A stretch of DNA of 64,000 nucleotides from Deltaproteobacteria bacterium (GCA_002719955.1 PBFW01000072.1:102178-166177); one strand, 5' to 3'. Counted from the stretch's first letter, positions 8,300 to 16,872 are shown. The notes: generated from the sequence alone by a model not told the origin. Translations and numbers: made by a program.

Positions 8300-9472
8300 A
8301 TGAAACCCGAGTCTTTTCGAATCGAAATCCCCGACGAGGACCTGGTGGATCTGTCGAATCGCTTAAAACGGTTCCGCGCTTCCTCCGACTTCGCCAACGA
8401 CGATTGGCGATACGGAATGAATGGCAGCTATCTAAGAGAGCTCGTCGACTACTGGATCGACGGCTTCGACTGGCGGCGGGAAGAAGCAGTCATGAATGCG
8501 TTCGAGCATTGGAGGGTGGAGATCGATCACGTCCCGATCCACTATCTCAAGAAATCCGGTGTCGGGCCGAATCCGACCCCGATCGTGCTCACCCACGGTT
8601 GGCCCTGGACCTTCTGGGATTATCGCTATGTGATCGAACCGCTCGCCGACCCGGCGGCCCACGGCGGAGATCCCGCAGATGCGTTCGACGTGATCGTTCC
8701 ATCGCTTCCCGGCTTCGGCTTCTCGAGCCCCCTTCAAAAGCCGGGAATCAACTGGATCAAGACCGCGGATCTCTGGTCGACCTTGATGACCGACGTACTC
8801 GGCCATGAGCGATACGCAGCGGCGGGCGGCGACTGGGGGGCCTTCGTAACCGCCCAGCTCGGCCATAAATATGCCGATCAGCTCTACGGAGTTCACGAAG
8901 CCTTTCCGGCGATTCCCGGATTGAATTATTACGACGTCGCGGGAGAAGACTACGCACCCGAAGAGGCGGATCTATACGCTCGCCGTCTGGTCTGCGAACC
9001 GCTTTCCGCAAGCCATATGGCCGTTCATTCGAGCGATCCACAAACCCTCGCCTACGCCCTCGAGGATTCGCCGGCGGGCCTGGCCGCGTGGATCGTCGAA
9101 CGCCGACGAAATTGGTCCGATTGTGGCGGCAACGTCGAGAGCGCGTTCACCCGAGACCATCTTCTCACGACCGTCAGCCTCTTCTGGCTGACCCGAACGA
9201 TCGGAACCTCCATGCGCTTCTATTGGGAAACCGCACGCGAGCCCTGGAGACCGAGCCACGACCGACGACCCACGATCGAAGCGCCCGCCGCCTTTGCCGT
9301 GCTTCCCCAAGACGTCTTCCCTCTGCCGCGCAAAACCGTCGAGCAGCACGTGAATCTTCAGCGATGGTCGCGGCTCGCACGAGGGGGGCATTTTGGGGCC
9401 GCTGAGGCTCCGGACCTCATCGTCGATGACATCCGAGCCTTCTTCCGAGAACGGCGAGCCCTCCCTGATTAA
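8300..9472 (+). CDS. Microsomal-type epoxide hydrolase (EHN + alpha/beta hydrolase)
   Basis: 390 residues. The N-terminal 110 residues form the EHN segment (FRIEIPDEDLVDL, WRYG, LVDYW, FDWR). The oxyanion motif HGWPW is at 99-103, the nucleophile Asp at about 178 in GGDWG, and the general-base His at about 364 in RGGHFGAAEAP; a Tyr near 308 could assist ring opening. The family hydrolyses epoxides to diols and includes limonene- and juvenile-hormone-type substrates. It sits between a dehydrogenase and a P450, so an oxygenase-hydrolase-dehydrogenase sequence is plausible. Confidence 0.9.
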   Translation: MKPESFRIEIPDEDLVDLSNRLKRFRASSDFANDDWRYGMNGSYLRELVDYWIDGFDWRREEAVMNAFEHWRVEIDHVPIHYLKKSGVGPNPTPIVLTHGWPWTFWDYRYVIEPLADPAAHGGDPADAFDVIVPSLPGFGFSSPLQKPGINWIKTADLWSTLMTDVLGHERYAAAGGDWGAFVTAQLGHKYADQLYGVHEAFPAIPGLNYYDVAGEDYAPEEADLYARRLVCEPLSASHMAVHSSDPQTLAYALEDSPAGLAAWIVERRRNWSDCGGNVESAFTRDHLLTTVSLFWLTRTIGTSMRFYWETAREPWRPSHDRRPTIEAPAAFAVLPQDVFPLPRKTVEQHVNLQRWSRLARGGHFGAAEAPDLIVDDIRAFFRERRALPD

Positions 9473-9572
9473 TTGCTAGAGTTTCGAGCCGAATCGAGGG
9501 GCCGATCAGCTCGATGCCATCGATGTTTACCGAGCGATATTTCTCAACACCCAGAAGACGAGATTCAACCCG

Positions 9573-10793
9573 ATGAGCCTTCCGTCCCACCATCCCTTCA
9601 CCCTCGAGTACACATCCAACCCCCAGCCGGTCTTCGCGGACATCCACACGGATAACCGTTTCCTACCGCTCGAGGATCTCGGAGCCGTCGCCGTTCACGG
9701 CTACGATGCAGTGCGCGCTTTTTGTGACCATCCCCTGATGACGCGCAACTTCGCGGAGTCCGGCGTCGTCGACAAGCAGGCGATGGCCGAGCGGGCCGAA
9801 CGATGGCCCACGCTGGAGAATTCGCTGTCCACCGGTGAGGGCGAGGAGACCAAGCGCGCGAATCTGCTTCGCGTTCTACTCGCGCAGGATTTCCGGCCCC
9901 GTATGATCCGCAAGATGGCGACGACCGTGAGCGAAGTCGTCTCCAAGGTCTGCGCACCGCTGCGGTCGGAGAGCGATGTCGACGTCGTCAAGGTGGTCCA
10001 GGAAGTGCCCCTGATCGTCATTTCGACGCTCCTCGGAATCGATGAGACCACCAAGGATGCGGAGCTCTTCCTGAGCGCTGGCCCGTCGTATTTCCGGGGC
10101 ATCAATCCGATCGCCTCCGATTCGGATCGCGACAAGGCGGAAGTGGCTGCGGTGACGATGATCGACATCCTCGGCCGAACCGTCGAGAATCGACGATCGA
10201 ATCCCCAGAACGATCTCGTCTCCCAAGTCGTCGAGATTGCCGACAATCGAGGCGACGTCGATCCGATGGACGTGGTCCGCGCGGTCGTAATCCTCGTTGC
10301 GGCGGGCACCGATACGACGCGGCTCACGAGTTCGCTCGCCATCCGAACCCTGCTCGACAACCCGGAGGCGATGGAAGCCATGCGGGAGGACCGCAGCCTG
10401 GTCAAGAATGGCATGATGGAGCTACTCCGATACGAGAGCCCCACGAAATATCTGGTACGGGTCGCGACGCAGGACGTCGAGTTCGAGGGACAGACGGTTC
10501 CGAAAGGCTCGCTGGTCCTGCTCTCGATCATGGGCGCAGGCTGGGATCCCCGCGTCTTCCCGAGCCCCGAGACCTTCGATCCCCAGCGGGATCTGAGGGG
10601 TAGCCTCTCCTTTGGCTTCGGCTCCGGCTACTGCCTCGGGAGCCATCTAGCGAGGCTCCAGGTCACGACCCTGGTCGACTTCGTCCTGGACCACCTGCCC
10701 TCGACCGCGACGATCGACCGTAGCCAGACCACCTGGGATGCCGGCAATCTCATGCTGCGCGAAATCACCAGCATGCCGATGCATATCCGCTAG
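9573..10793 (+). CDS. Cytochrome P450
   Basis: 406 residues, normal for a soluble bacterial P450. The oxygen-activating I-helix motif AGTDTT is around residues 244-249, the ExxR motif is ELLR around 283-286, and the haem-ligand segment FGFGSGYCLG has its Cys at about 354. No ferredoxin or ferredoxin reductase gene is adjacent; the nearest Rieske ferredoxin is at 40.6 kb. It follows the epoxide hydrolase after 100 bases and precedes an SDR, consistent with hydroxylation or epoxidation of a hydrophobic substrate followed by hydrolysis or oxidation. Substrate is not readable from sequence. Confidence 0.92.
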   Translation: MSLPSHHPFTLEYTSNPQPVFADIHTDNRFLPLEDLGAVAVHGYDAVRAFCDHPLMTRNFAESGVVDKQAMAERAERWPTLENSLSTGEGEETKRANLLRVLLAQDFRPRMIRKMATTVSEVVSKVCAPLRSESDVDVVKVVQEVPLIVISTLLGIDETTKDAELFLSAGPSYFRGINPIASDSDRDKAEVAAVTMIDILGRTVENRRSNPQNDLVSQVVEIADNRGDVDPMDVVRAVVILVAAGTDTTRLTSSLAIRTLLDNPEAMEAMREDRSLVKNGMMELLRYESPTKYLVRVATQDVEFEGQTVPKGSLVLLSIMGAGWDPRVFPSPETFDPQRDLRGSLSFGFGSGYCLGSHLARLQVTTLVDFVLDHLPSTATIDRSQTTWDAGNLMLREITSMPMHIR

Positions 10794-10809
10794 TCGAATA
10801 CGTGGGCAC

Positions 10810-10849
10810 GCCATCAACCGCCATCAACCGCCATCAACCGCCATCAACC
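10810..10849. repeat. Four exact copies of a 10-bp unit, GCCATCAACC
   Basis: The unit GCCATCAACC occurs four times head to tail between the P450 stop and the ribosome-binding site of the next gene (AGGAGGAGGA at 10861-10870). It lies in the presumed 5' leader or spacer. Copy number could vary by slippage. No dyad is present, so a terminator is unlikely. Confidence 0.9.
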
Positions 10850-10876
10850 ATTCCCAGACCAGGAGGAGGATGACCC

Positions 10877-11656
10877 ATGGGTCAGCTCAACGGACGTGTC
10901 GCCATCGTGACCGGTGCCGGACTCGGCATCGGCCGCGCGATCGCACAACGCTATGTCGAAGAGGGAGCGAAGGTCGTCGTCGCCGAATTGAAGCCCGAAC
11001 CGGGAAAGCTCGCCGCGGATGAGCTCGGTGAGGATGCCCTTTTCATCCAGACGGATGCGGGAGACAAAGCCAGCGTGGAGAATATGGTCGAGGCGACCGT
11101 AGATCATTTCGGCACGCTCGACATTCTCGTCAACAACGCCTGGGGTGGCGGCCGCATTGGCCGGGTCGAGAAGAAGACCGTGGAACTCATGAACCACGGT
11201 CTGGGGGTCGGATTCCTGGGACCCTTCTGGGCGATGGTCGCGGCACACCCAATCATGCAAGCCAAGCGATGGGGCCGGATCGTGAATGTCTGCTCGCTCA
11301 ACGGTGTCAACGCCCATATGGGGACCACCGAGTACAATGCGAGCAAGGAGGCGTTGCGCGCCGCCACACGTACGGCGGCACGGGAGTGGGCGGGCGACGG
11401 CATCACGGCAAACGTGATCTGCCCCGCTGCAAAATCCAACTCCTTCGCGCAAACGATGGCCCAACACCCCGAGTTGATTTCAGCCGCGGATTCTGCCAAC
11501 CCGATGGGACGGATCGGGGACTGCTACGAAGATATCGCCCCGGTCGCTCTCTTCCTGGCAAGCGAAGACTGTCGCTATCTCACCGGCAATACACTCTTCG
11601 TCGACGGCGGCTCGCATATCAATGGCTCCAGCTGGGCACCGAATCTCGACGACTAG
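10877..11656 (+). CDS. SDR family oxidoreductase
   Basis: 259 residues, start chosen at 10877 behind a strong purine-rich site; an ATG at 10870 is out of frame. Contains TGAGLGIG, NNAWGGG, a catalytic Ser in VCSLNG, EYNASK with Tyr and Lys, and the C-terminal LFVDGGSH motif. This is a classical SDR with acidic end of strand two (AELKPE), suggesting NAD rather than NADP. It ends the plus-strand run that starts at 7510. The position after a P450 fits oxidation of a new hydroxyl group, which is inference. Confidence 0.9.
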   Translation: MGQLNGRVAIVTGAGLGIGRAIAQRYVEEGAKVVVAELKPEPGKLAADELGEDALFIQTDAGDKASVENMVEATVDHFGTLDILVNNAWGGGRIGRVEKKTVELMNHGLGVGFLGPFWAMVAAHPIMQAKRWGRIVNVCSLNGVNAHMGTTEYNASKEALRAATRTAAREWAGDGITANVICPAAKSNSFAQTMAQHPELISAADSANPMGRIGDCYEDIAPVALFLASEDCRYLTGNTLFVDGGSHINGSSWAPNLDD

Positions 11657-11729
11657 CGAGATTTGAAAGATCACGGACGATCGTCATGCGGAGTATCCTC
11701 ATCGTCGGTCTCCACCGGCCTGGCGGGAC

Positions 11730-12599
11730 TCAGCCGATTCGTGTCGTCTCTGCGGGCTCCTCGATCACGCCATTTTCGATCTCGCCGATTCCGTCGATCG
11801 CAATCTTCACGACATCACCTGCCTTCAGGAGCTGCGGTGGCTTCATTGCGATCCCTACGCCCCCCGAAGTGCCGGTCAGGACGACATCCCCCACCTCGAG
11901 GGTGAACGCGGTCGTCAGATGCTCGACGAGGGTGAAACAATCGAAGATCAGGTGCTTGGTATTCGTCGATTGCCGCAGCTCTCCATTCACCCAGGTCTTG
12001 AGTTCCAGGCTATGCGGATCGCCGATCTCGTCGCTCGTCACGATCCACGGGCCCAGCGGACAATGCGTATCATTCGATTTGCCCATGGTGAAGGTCGGGA
12101 CACGCAGCTGCCAATCTCGAACCGACACGTCATTCGCAACGGTGTAGCCGGCGATCACCTCGTGGGCGCGGTCGCGCGGAACATGACGACATCGTCTCCC
12201 GATCACGAAGGCGAGTTCGCCCTCATAGTCGAGTGCAGTCGAATAATCCGGCCGATGGAAGGGATCGTAGGGTCCATTGGCCGACGTCGATTGCTTGTTG
12301 AAGATCATCGGGTGCTTCGGCGTTTCCATCCCAGCCTCGGCGACATGATCCGCGTAATTCAAGCCGACCGCGAGGATCTTCGGCGGACGCGAAATCGGCG
12401 ACTCCAGACGCACCGCATCGAGTGCGATACTCGGCGCGACCTCCCCCACCTCCTCGGCGCGGACCAGGGCGGCGGCGCCGGCGGCAAGCAGCGAAATCAT
12501 GTCCTCCGGAAGTTCGCTGCCTCCCAGATCGGCGATCTCGTCCCCGTGGACGACACCGACCCGGGTCGATTCGGCGTGCGTAAAAGTGGCCAGTTTCAT
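11730..12599 (-). CDS. Fumarylacetoacetate hydrolase family protein
   Basis: 289 residues. The C-terminal FAH domain shows ILAVGLNYADHVAE, the metal-binding YEGELAFVIG segment, NDVSVRDWQ, a MGKSNDTHCPLGPW loop, and LTGTSGGVG. Family members hydrolyse or decarboxylate acylpyruvates and ring-cleavage products such as 2-hydroxyhepta-2,4-dienedioate. It lies 31 bases downstream of a TetR regulator gene on the same strand and is probably in its operon. The specific substrate is not known; a role after aromatic or steroid ring cleavage would fit the neighbourhood. Confidence 0.88.
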   Translation of the reverse strand: MKLATFTHAESTRVGVVHGDEIADLGGSELPEDMISLLAAGAAALVRAEEVGEVAPSIALDAVRLESPISRPPKILAVGLNYADHVAEAGMETPKHPMIFNKQSTSANGPYDPFHRPDYSTALDYEGELAFVIGRRCRHVPRDRAHEVIAGYTVANDVSVRDWQLRVPTFTMGKSNDTHCPLGPWIVTSDEIGDPHSLELKTWVNGELRQSTNTKHLIFDCFTLVEHLTTAFTLEVGDVVLTGTSGGVGIAMKPPQLLKAGDVVKIAIDGIGEIENGVIEEPAETTRIG

Positions 12600-12630
12600 G
12601 ATTTGGTCCCTTCTCGACCTCGAAATTCAG

Positions 12631-13287
12631 CTAGCTCGGCTTTCCGAGTGATGAATCACCCAGGAAGAGATGAACGAGGGCATCGGCGTGCGCCTCGATC
12701 GACGCTGGCAACATCGGGTCGTAGCCCGCAACACGACGGCATTCCGGTGTTTGATGAAAGATCGCGGCGACAGCCCCGATGAAGATGTAGTTGATGTGGA
12801 CGGGATCGACGTGACCCGGCACGCGCATCTCGCTTCCGGCCTCTTCGAAGAAGCTCGTCAATCCCTCGAAGAGCGGCTTCACATGCCGGTCGACGATCCA
12901 GCGCATGCGTGGGCCCTGGCGCTTTCCCTCTTCGTTCATCATGAGCACGAACTCGGGGTGGGCGGCGACGAATTCAACATAACGCCGCACCAAATAGGCC
13001 ACATCGTTTCGTGAGGGCTTCGCCTCGGACGCACCGAAAAAGTCTCCGACCGAGGCATGAAGTTCCTCGAAGGCCCGATCCACAGCCTCCCGCCAGAGGG
13101 CTTGCTTCGTACCGAAATAGTAGGGAATGAGTCCCTGGTTCACGCCCGCGGCGGCCGCGATCGAACGCGTAGACGAGCCTTCGAATCCATGCAGCGAGAA
13201 GGAGTCGAGTGCCGTCTGAAGGATATGCTCACGGGTCGATGCATCCCTCGACGTTGATCCCGAGGCTGCCGAACCTCGTCTGGCCAT
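12631..13287 (-). CDS. TetR/AcrR-family transcriptional regulator
   Basis: 218 residues from the ATG at 13287; an upstream in-frame start at 13338 would add 17 non-conserved residues. The helix-turn-helix reads ILQTALDSFSLHGFEG, TRSIAAAAGVNQGLIPYYFGTKQALW, a standard TetR N-terminus, and the C-terminal part is a helical ligand domain with EFVLMMNEEGKRQGPRM. The gene leads the FAH gene. An inverted repeat at 13342-13359 upstream could be its own operator. The ligand is unknown. Confidence 0.88.
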   Translation of the reverse strand: MARRGSAASGSTSRDASTREHILQTALDSFSLHGFEGSSTRSIAAAAGVNQGLIPYYFGTKQALWREAVDRAFEELHASVGDFFGASEAKPSRNDVAYLVRRYVEFVAAHPEFVLMMNEEGKRQGPRMRWIVDRHVKPLFEGLTSFFEEAGSEMRVPGHVDPVHINYIFIGAVAAIFHQTPECRRVAGYDPMLPASIEAHADALVHLFLGDSSLGKPS

Positions 13288-13341
13288 GGCGCACCCACTC
13301 CGAGCTCGTCGGATCGACCCATCCGGGACGACCGACAAGAC

Positions 13342-13369
13342 TTTATTCGATCGAACAAATCTCTTTATA
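13342..13369 (-). promoter_or_regulatory. Candidate TetR operator and -10 box
   Basis: TTCGATCGAA (13346-13355) is a perfect 10-bp palindrome, extended by TTT and AAA after one mismatch to 13342-13359. On the minus strand it is immediately downstream of a TATAAA box (13364-13369), so a bound repressor would cover the transcription start of the TetR gene. No convincing -35 element is seen. Autoregulation is inference. Confidence 0.4.
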
Positions 13370-13625
13370 CCGTGCGCCCTGGCCCGTCGTCAAGCTCCTG
13401 AGGCCCGTGACCTCGTGGAACCCGGACGCACGCTCAGGACGCCCGATGGCCGATGGAGGATCCTCGGGGAACTTCATCCCCGCGGCTATGAGGGTCTCCC
13501 CGATCCGGTCCGACCGGATGCGCCAATCATCGGGGTCCGCTCGTGATCCGCCTCGACGGAACCGCTCGCCGCGATCGTCCTTGCTCGTCTGCACGACGCC
13601 TCTCGGCGACATCACGTCGCTCGAT
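13370..13625. other. Intergenic region without a recognisable gene
   Basis: Between the regulator's promoter region and the stop of the Rieske oxygenase gene there is about 250 bases with no ORF showing a domain or ribosome site. Overlapping frames on both strands are open but read as low-complexity arginine-rich sequence. Confidence 0.5.
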
Positions 13626-14567
13626 TCAATAGAACTGCGACGCCCAGCGTCGATAGTCGGCGATCGGTCCATCCTCTTCGCAGAGACTCGGCGCCACGCG
13701 GTATTTCTTGTTCTCCCAGATGTCGAGATCCTGGCTGGCGAAAACGGCGTGCTCGTCCATCAAGGCGCGAATTTCCGCTCGCACACCCGGCTCGTCCTGA
13801 TCGCCGATGCGCGCGATGACACCCATCCGAACGTGGGTCGTCTCCCCGTCGATCGGAGTCAATCCCGTGGCCACCACCGTGTCGTAGATCGCGCTCTGCT
13901 TGAGCCAACTGAAGCCCATGCCCCAGTTCTCACCGTGCATCGTGAGTTCGGTCGTCTGCCCGCCGAGGGTGCTGACGTCCTTCGCCCCCCCGACGTGCCA
14001 GAGAAATGAGTTAGATCGAAACTCACAGCTGCGATCCTCCGGAACGGGCAATCCGTGGACCGTGTCGAAATGCGGCCAGTCGATCCCGTTCTCGGCCATC
14101 TCTTGCGGATGCGTCTTGATCGTCCACTCCCAACGCAGCCAGGAAGCGAGCCAGCCGTCCTGGCCCCAACCCTCGACCTCGGGAATCTCGAAGTCCGGAG
14201 CCTTCCCCTCTGCGTGGTACCAGGCAAAGACCATTCCATTGCGTTCGATGACCGGAAGGGACTCGACACAAAGATTCGGCGGAATTCGTTTCGCGTAGGG
14301 GATTTCCGCGCAGCCGCCCTCGGCGTCCCAGCGCCAGGCGTGGAACGGGCATCGGAGGGTGTCGCCGACGACCTCGCCACCGACCGCTAGATGCGCGCCG
14401 AGATGAGGACAATAGCCGTCGAGGACCGCCACCTCTCCGCTCTCCCCACGAAACGCCACGAGGTCCCGGCCGAAATATTGAAGACGCTGGACCTGTCCCG
14501 GGGCCAGCTCATCGGAATAGGCCACCACATACCAACTATTCGGAACGCCAAAAGGAAATCGCGCCAT
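13626..14567 (-). CDS. Rieske non-haem iron oxygenase, KshA/DAF-36 (Neverland) type
   Basis: 313 residues from the ATG at 14567, which has GGGAGG just upstream; the open frame extends to 14663 without support. The Rieske centre is CPHLGAH then, 17 residues after the first His, CPFHAW. The mononuclear-iron motif reads ENGIDWPHFDTVHG (D-x2-H-x4-H). IPYAKR, FAWYHAEG and EMAENGIDWPHF resemble the steroid enzymes KshA and, more closely from memory, the cholesterol 7-desaturases DAF-36/Neverland. It would need an external reductase. Neighbouring steroid-type genes support a sterol or steroid substrate; that is inference. Confidence 0.8.
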   Translation of the reverse strand: MARFPFGVPNSWYVVAYSDELAPGQVQRLQYFGRDLVAFRGESGEVAVLDGYCPHLGAHLAVGGEVVGDTLRCPFHAWRWDAEGGCAEIPYAKRIPPNLCVESLPVIERNGMVFAWYHAEGKAPDFEIPEVEGWGQDGWLASWLRWEWTIKTHPQEMAENGIDWPHFDTVHGLPVPEDRSCEFRSNSFLWHVGGAKDVSTLGGQTTELTMHGENWGMGFSWLKQSAIYDTVVATGLTPIDGETTHVRMGVIARIGDQDEPGVRAEIRALMDEHAVFASQDLDIWENKKYRVAPSLCEEDGPIADYRRWASQFY

Positions 14568-14730
14568 ATCGCCTCCCGCTCTCGGTTCATCACGTAGCTT
14601 ACCCGAAATTCGGCACACAAAAGTCCGCCTCGCCCCCCTCGGAATTCGGCGTCCTCGATGCATCCGTGGCTGCTAGCCTAGTCTTTCCAAATCGGCGCAC
14701 GCGCCGCCTCGCCCCTCGGAGGAACTCGCC

Positions 14731-15513
14731 ATGTCCCGTCTAGATGATCGCGTCGCCATCGTGACCGGCGCTTCCCGCGGCGTTGGATCGACCATCGCCA
14801 AGACCCTCGTCGCCGCCGGCGCAAAGGTCATCCTCACCGATATCCTCGTCGAAGAGGGTGAGAAAGTCACCGCCGAACTCGGGGAGGCGGCCTCCTTTGC
14901 CGCCCTCGATGTCACGAGCGAAGAGGATTGGTCACGCGTCGTGGACGAAGCCGTCGCTGCCCACGGCCGGGTCGACATACTCGTGAATAATGCGGCCATC
15001 CTTCACCTCGGCACCCTCGAAAACACGCCACCCGAAATTTTTCGACGGATCCTTGAGGTGAATACCGTCGGTCCCTATCTCGGAACGCGCGCAGTCCTCG
15101 AGACGATGAAGGCCCAGGAGGTTGGATCGATCGTGCACGTCGCCTCGATCGACGGGCTCGTCGGAATGAACGGCGTCTCCGCCTACTCGGCGAGCAAATT
15201 CGGGCTCCGCGGCCTCGCGAAATCGTCCGCCCTCGAACTCGGGCGCTCGGGGATTCGCGTCAACTCGGTCTGTCCCGCTGGAGGCAACACCGACATGTAC
15301 GGTCCGTGGTTCGAGAAGCTGACCGCAATCAAGGACGAAACCCAGGCCTATAACAACAACCGCGGCATCCCCGGAAACGTGAGCTACGAAGCGATCGCGC
15401 AGGCCGTGCTCTACCTCGCCTCCGACGCGAGCGGCGGGGTGACCGGAATCGACCTACCGGTGGACGGTGGTGCCACCGCCGGCAAATTCATGCTCGGCTT
15501 CAACTCGATGTAG
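14731..15513 (+). CDS. SDR, 3-alpha/20-beta-hydroxysteroid dehydrogenase-like
   Basis: 260 residues. TGASRGVG, an acidic TDILVEEG end of strand two (NAD-type), NNAAIL, Ser in VASIDG, AYSASK, and PVDGGATAG at the C-terminus. The pattern SIDGLVGMNGVSAYSASKFGLRG is typical of enzymes annotated as 3-alpha/20-beta-hydroxysteroid dehydrogenases. A GGAGGA site precedes the ATG. It is divergent from the Rieske oxygenase and convergent with the KSI-like gene. Steroid specificity is a family-level suggestion only. Confidence 0.87.
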   Translation: MSRLDDRVAIVTGASRGVGSTIAKTLVAAGAKVILTDILVEEGEKVTAELGEAASFAALDVTSEEDWSRVVDEAVAAHGRVDILVNNAAILHLGTLENTPPEIFRRILEVNTVGPYLGTRAVLETMKAQEVGSIVHVASIDGLVGMNGVSAYSASKFGLRGLAKSSALELGRSGIRVNSVCPAGGNTDMYGPWFEKLTAIKDETQAYNNNRGIPGNVSYEAIAQAVLYLASDASGGVTGIDLPVDGGATAGKFMLGFNSM

Positions 15514-15531
15514 CCGGGCGGCGAGCCGCGC

Positions 15532-15903
15532 TCAATCCAGGACGCGTGCGCCCTCGAGGTCGAAGAAGGCGCGCATACTGAGAACGCGTCCCTCAATATC
15601 GATCTCCGCGACATCGATCACATCGAGTTCGAGGAGCCGCCCCCCCTGGCGCACGCGTGCGATCAGGGGCACAGCGGCCTCGAACCCGGCCACGCATGCG
15701 GGACCCGCGATGCGGAGTGATTCCGCCAGCTCGTTATCCCGATAGAACGCGTGAATCGCGTCGATCCCGTCGATGATGGGGCCTCCCACGGGAATCTGGA
15801 TCCGAGCCTCCGGCGCGTAGACCGAAACGATCGCTTCCACGTCGGTCGCCGTGACGGCTTTCGTATAGCGCTCGAAGAGCGCGTCGAAGATCGCCTTGCT
15901 CAA
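15532..15903 (-). CDS. Ketosteroid isomerase-like (NTF2-fold) protein lacking the general-base Asp
   Basis: 123 residues from a TTG start at 15903 that overlaps the TGA of the upstream SDR (TTGA at 15900-15903). Against Comamonas 3-oxo-5-steroid isomerase, recalled from memory, residues 25-54 align without gaps. The oxyanion-hole Tyr14 and Asp99 correspond to Tyr13 and Asp97, and SMRAFF matches SMRALF. The catalytic base Asp38 (EDPVG) is replaced by Ile37 (QIPVG). A normal proton shuttle is therefore not expected; the protein may bind a steroid-like ligand, use another base, or catalyse something else. Confidence 0.78.
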   Translation of the reverse strand: MSKAIFDALFERYTKAVTATDVEAIVSVYAPEARIQIPVGGPIIDGIDAIHAFYRDNELAESLRIAGPACVAGFEAAVPLIARVRQGGRLLELDVIDVAEIDIEGRVLSMRAFFDLEGARVLD

Positions 15904-16724
15904 GACGGGCCCTCCACGAGTTTTCGAATTTCGGAGACTGTCGGATGGTGGGCCAGCAGCCCTCCATCGACGGACAGGATCTGACCGGTGATGAAGGACG
16001 CCGCGTCCGAGGCCAGAAAAACCACGGCCGCCGCAATATCCTCGGGAACACCGAGGCGCGGGGTCAACGTATTGCTGAGGTAGACCGCCACCTGTTCAGC
16101 CGACACATTGGCTTCCAGGGCGGGCGTCAAGATCACACCCGGCGCGATCGCGTTGCAGCGGATCCCCTGCTTCCCGTATTGCGTCGCGACCGACAGCGTC
16201 AAGGATTGCAGGCCGGCTTTCGAGGCGGCGTAGGCGGTGCGTGCGGAATCCCCCGTCAGACCCGACGCGGAGGACGTGTTGATGATCGCCCCCCCGCCGC
16301 GCTCGAGCATGCGAGGAATCGCATGTTTGCAGCCGAGCATGGGGCCACGCAGGTTGATCCGCTGGGTCCGATCCCACACCTCGGTCTCGAGTTCACCGAC
16401 GCCGAGGTCGCGACTCTGGAGGGCGGGATCTGAATCGGCGGCATTATTGTGAAGGATGTCCAGTCCACCGAAGATCGAGACCGCCGCCTCCACCATTTCT
16501 TCGATCGATTTCTCGTCGCCCACGTCCGCCGCGAAACCGCGCGCGCGGAGCCCGCGCGCAGCCATCTCTTTGGCGGCCGTCTCGGCGCCCTCCCCGTTCA
16601 GGTCGGCGAGCAGGACCGATGCCCCCGCCTCCGCCAGCGCGAGGGCCGTAACGCGTCCGATTCCCGAGGCGGCTCCCGTGACGATCGCGACCCGATCTTC
16701 GAGGCTGGACGAATTCGTCGACAA
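15900..16724 (-). CDS. SDR family oxidoreductase coupled to the KSI-like gene
   Basis: 274 residues from a TTG start at 16724 with GGGGGAG about six bases upstream; no in-frame ATG precedes the conserved domain. TGAASGIG, acidic ADLNGEG (NAD-type), HNNAAD, Ser in NTSSASG, AYAASK and SVDGGLLA give a complete classical SDR. Its TGA overlaps the TTG start of the ketosteroid-isomerase-like gene, so the two are probably made together. A dehydrogenase plus double-bond isomerase is the classic 3-hydroxy-5-ene steroid pair, but here the isomerase lacks its base. Confidence 0.87.
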   Translation of the reverse strand: MSTNSSSLEDRVAIVTGAASGIGRVTALALAEAGASVLLADLNGEGAETAAKEMAARGLRARGFAADVGDEKSIEEMVEAAVSIFGGLDILHNNAADSDPALQSRDLGVGELETEVWDRTQRINLRGPMLGCKHAIPRMLERGGGAIINTSSASGLTGDSARTAYAASKAGLQSLTLSVATQYGKQGIRCNAIAPGVILTPALEANVSAEQVAVYLSNTLTPRLGVPEDIAAAVVFLASDAASFITGQILSVDGGLLAHHPTVSEIRKLVEGPS

Positions 16725-16872
16725 CGCGATCTCCCCCTCCGCGCTTCTATTCGGCGCGATTTCAATCCGACGGCAGCGTAGTATCGTCCGTCGGGTGCGA
16801 CGGCGTCAATCGCACGAAATCGACGCGACGATCGAAGTCCACTCAGCCACGCGCGCACGCCGGAGGATTCGG

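Noticed and set aside
16456..16872. 139-codon upstream extension of the pseudo-SDR
   Set aside because: Antisense to the SDR at 15900-16724; a ribosome site precedes the ATG at 16873.
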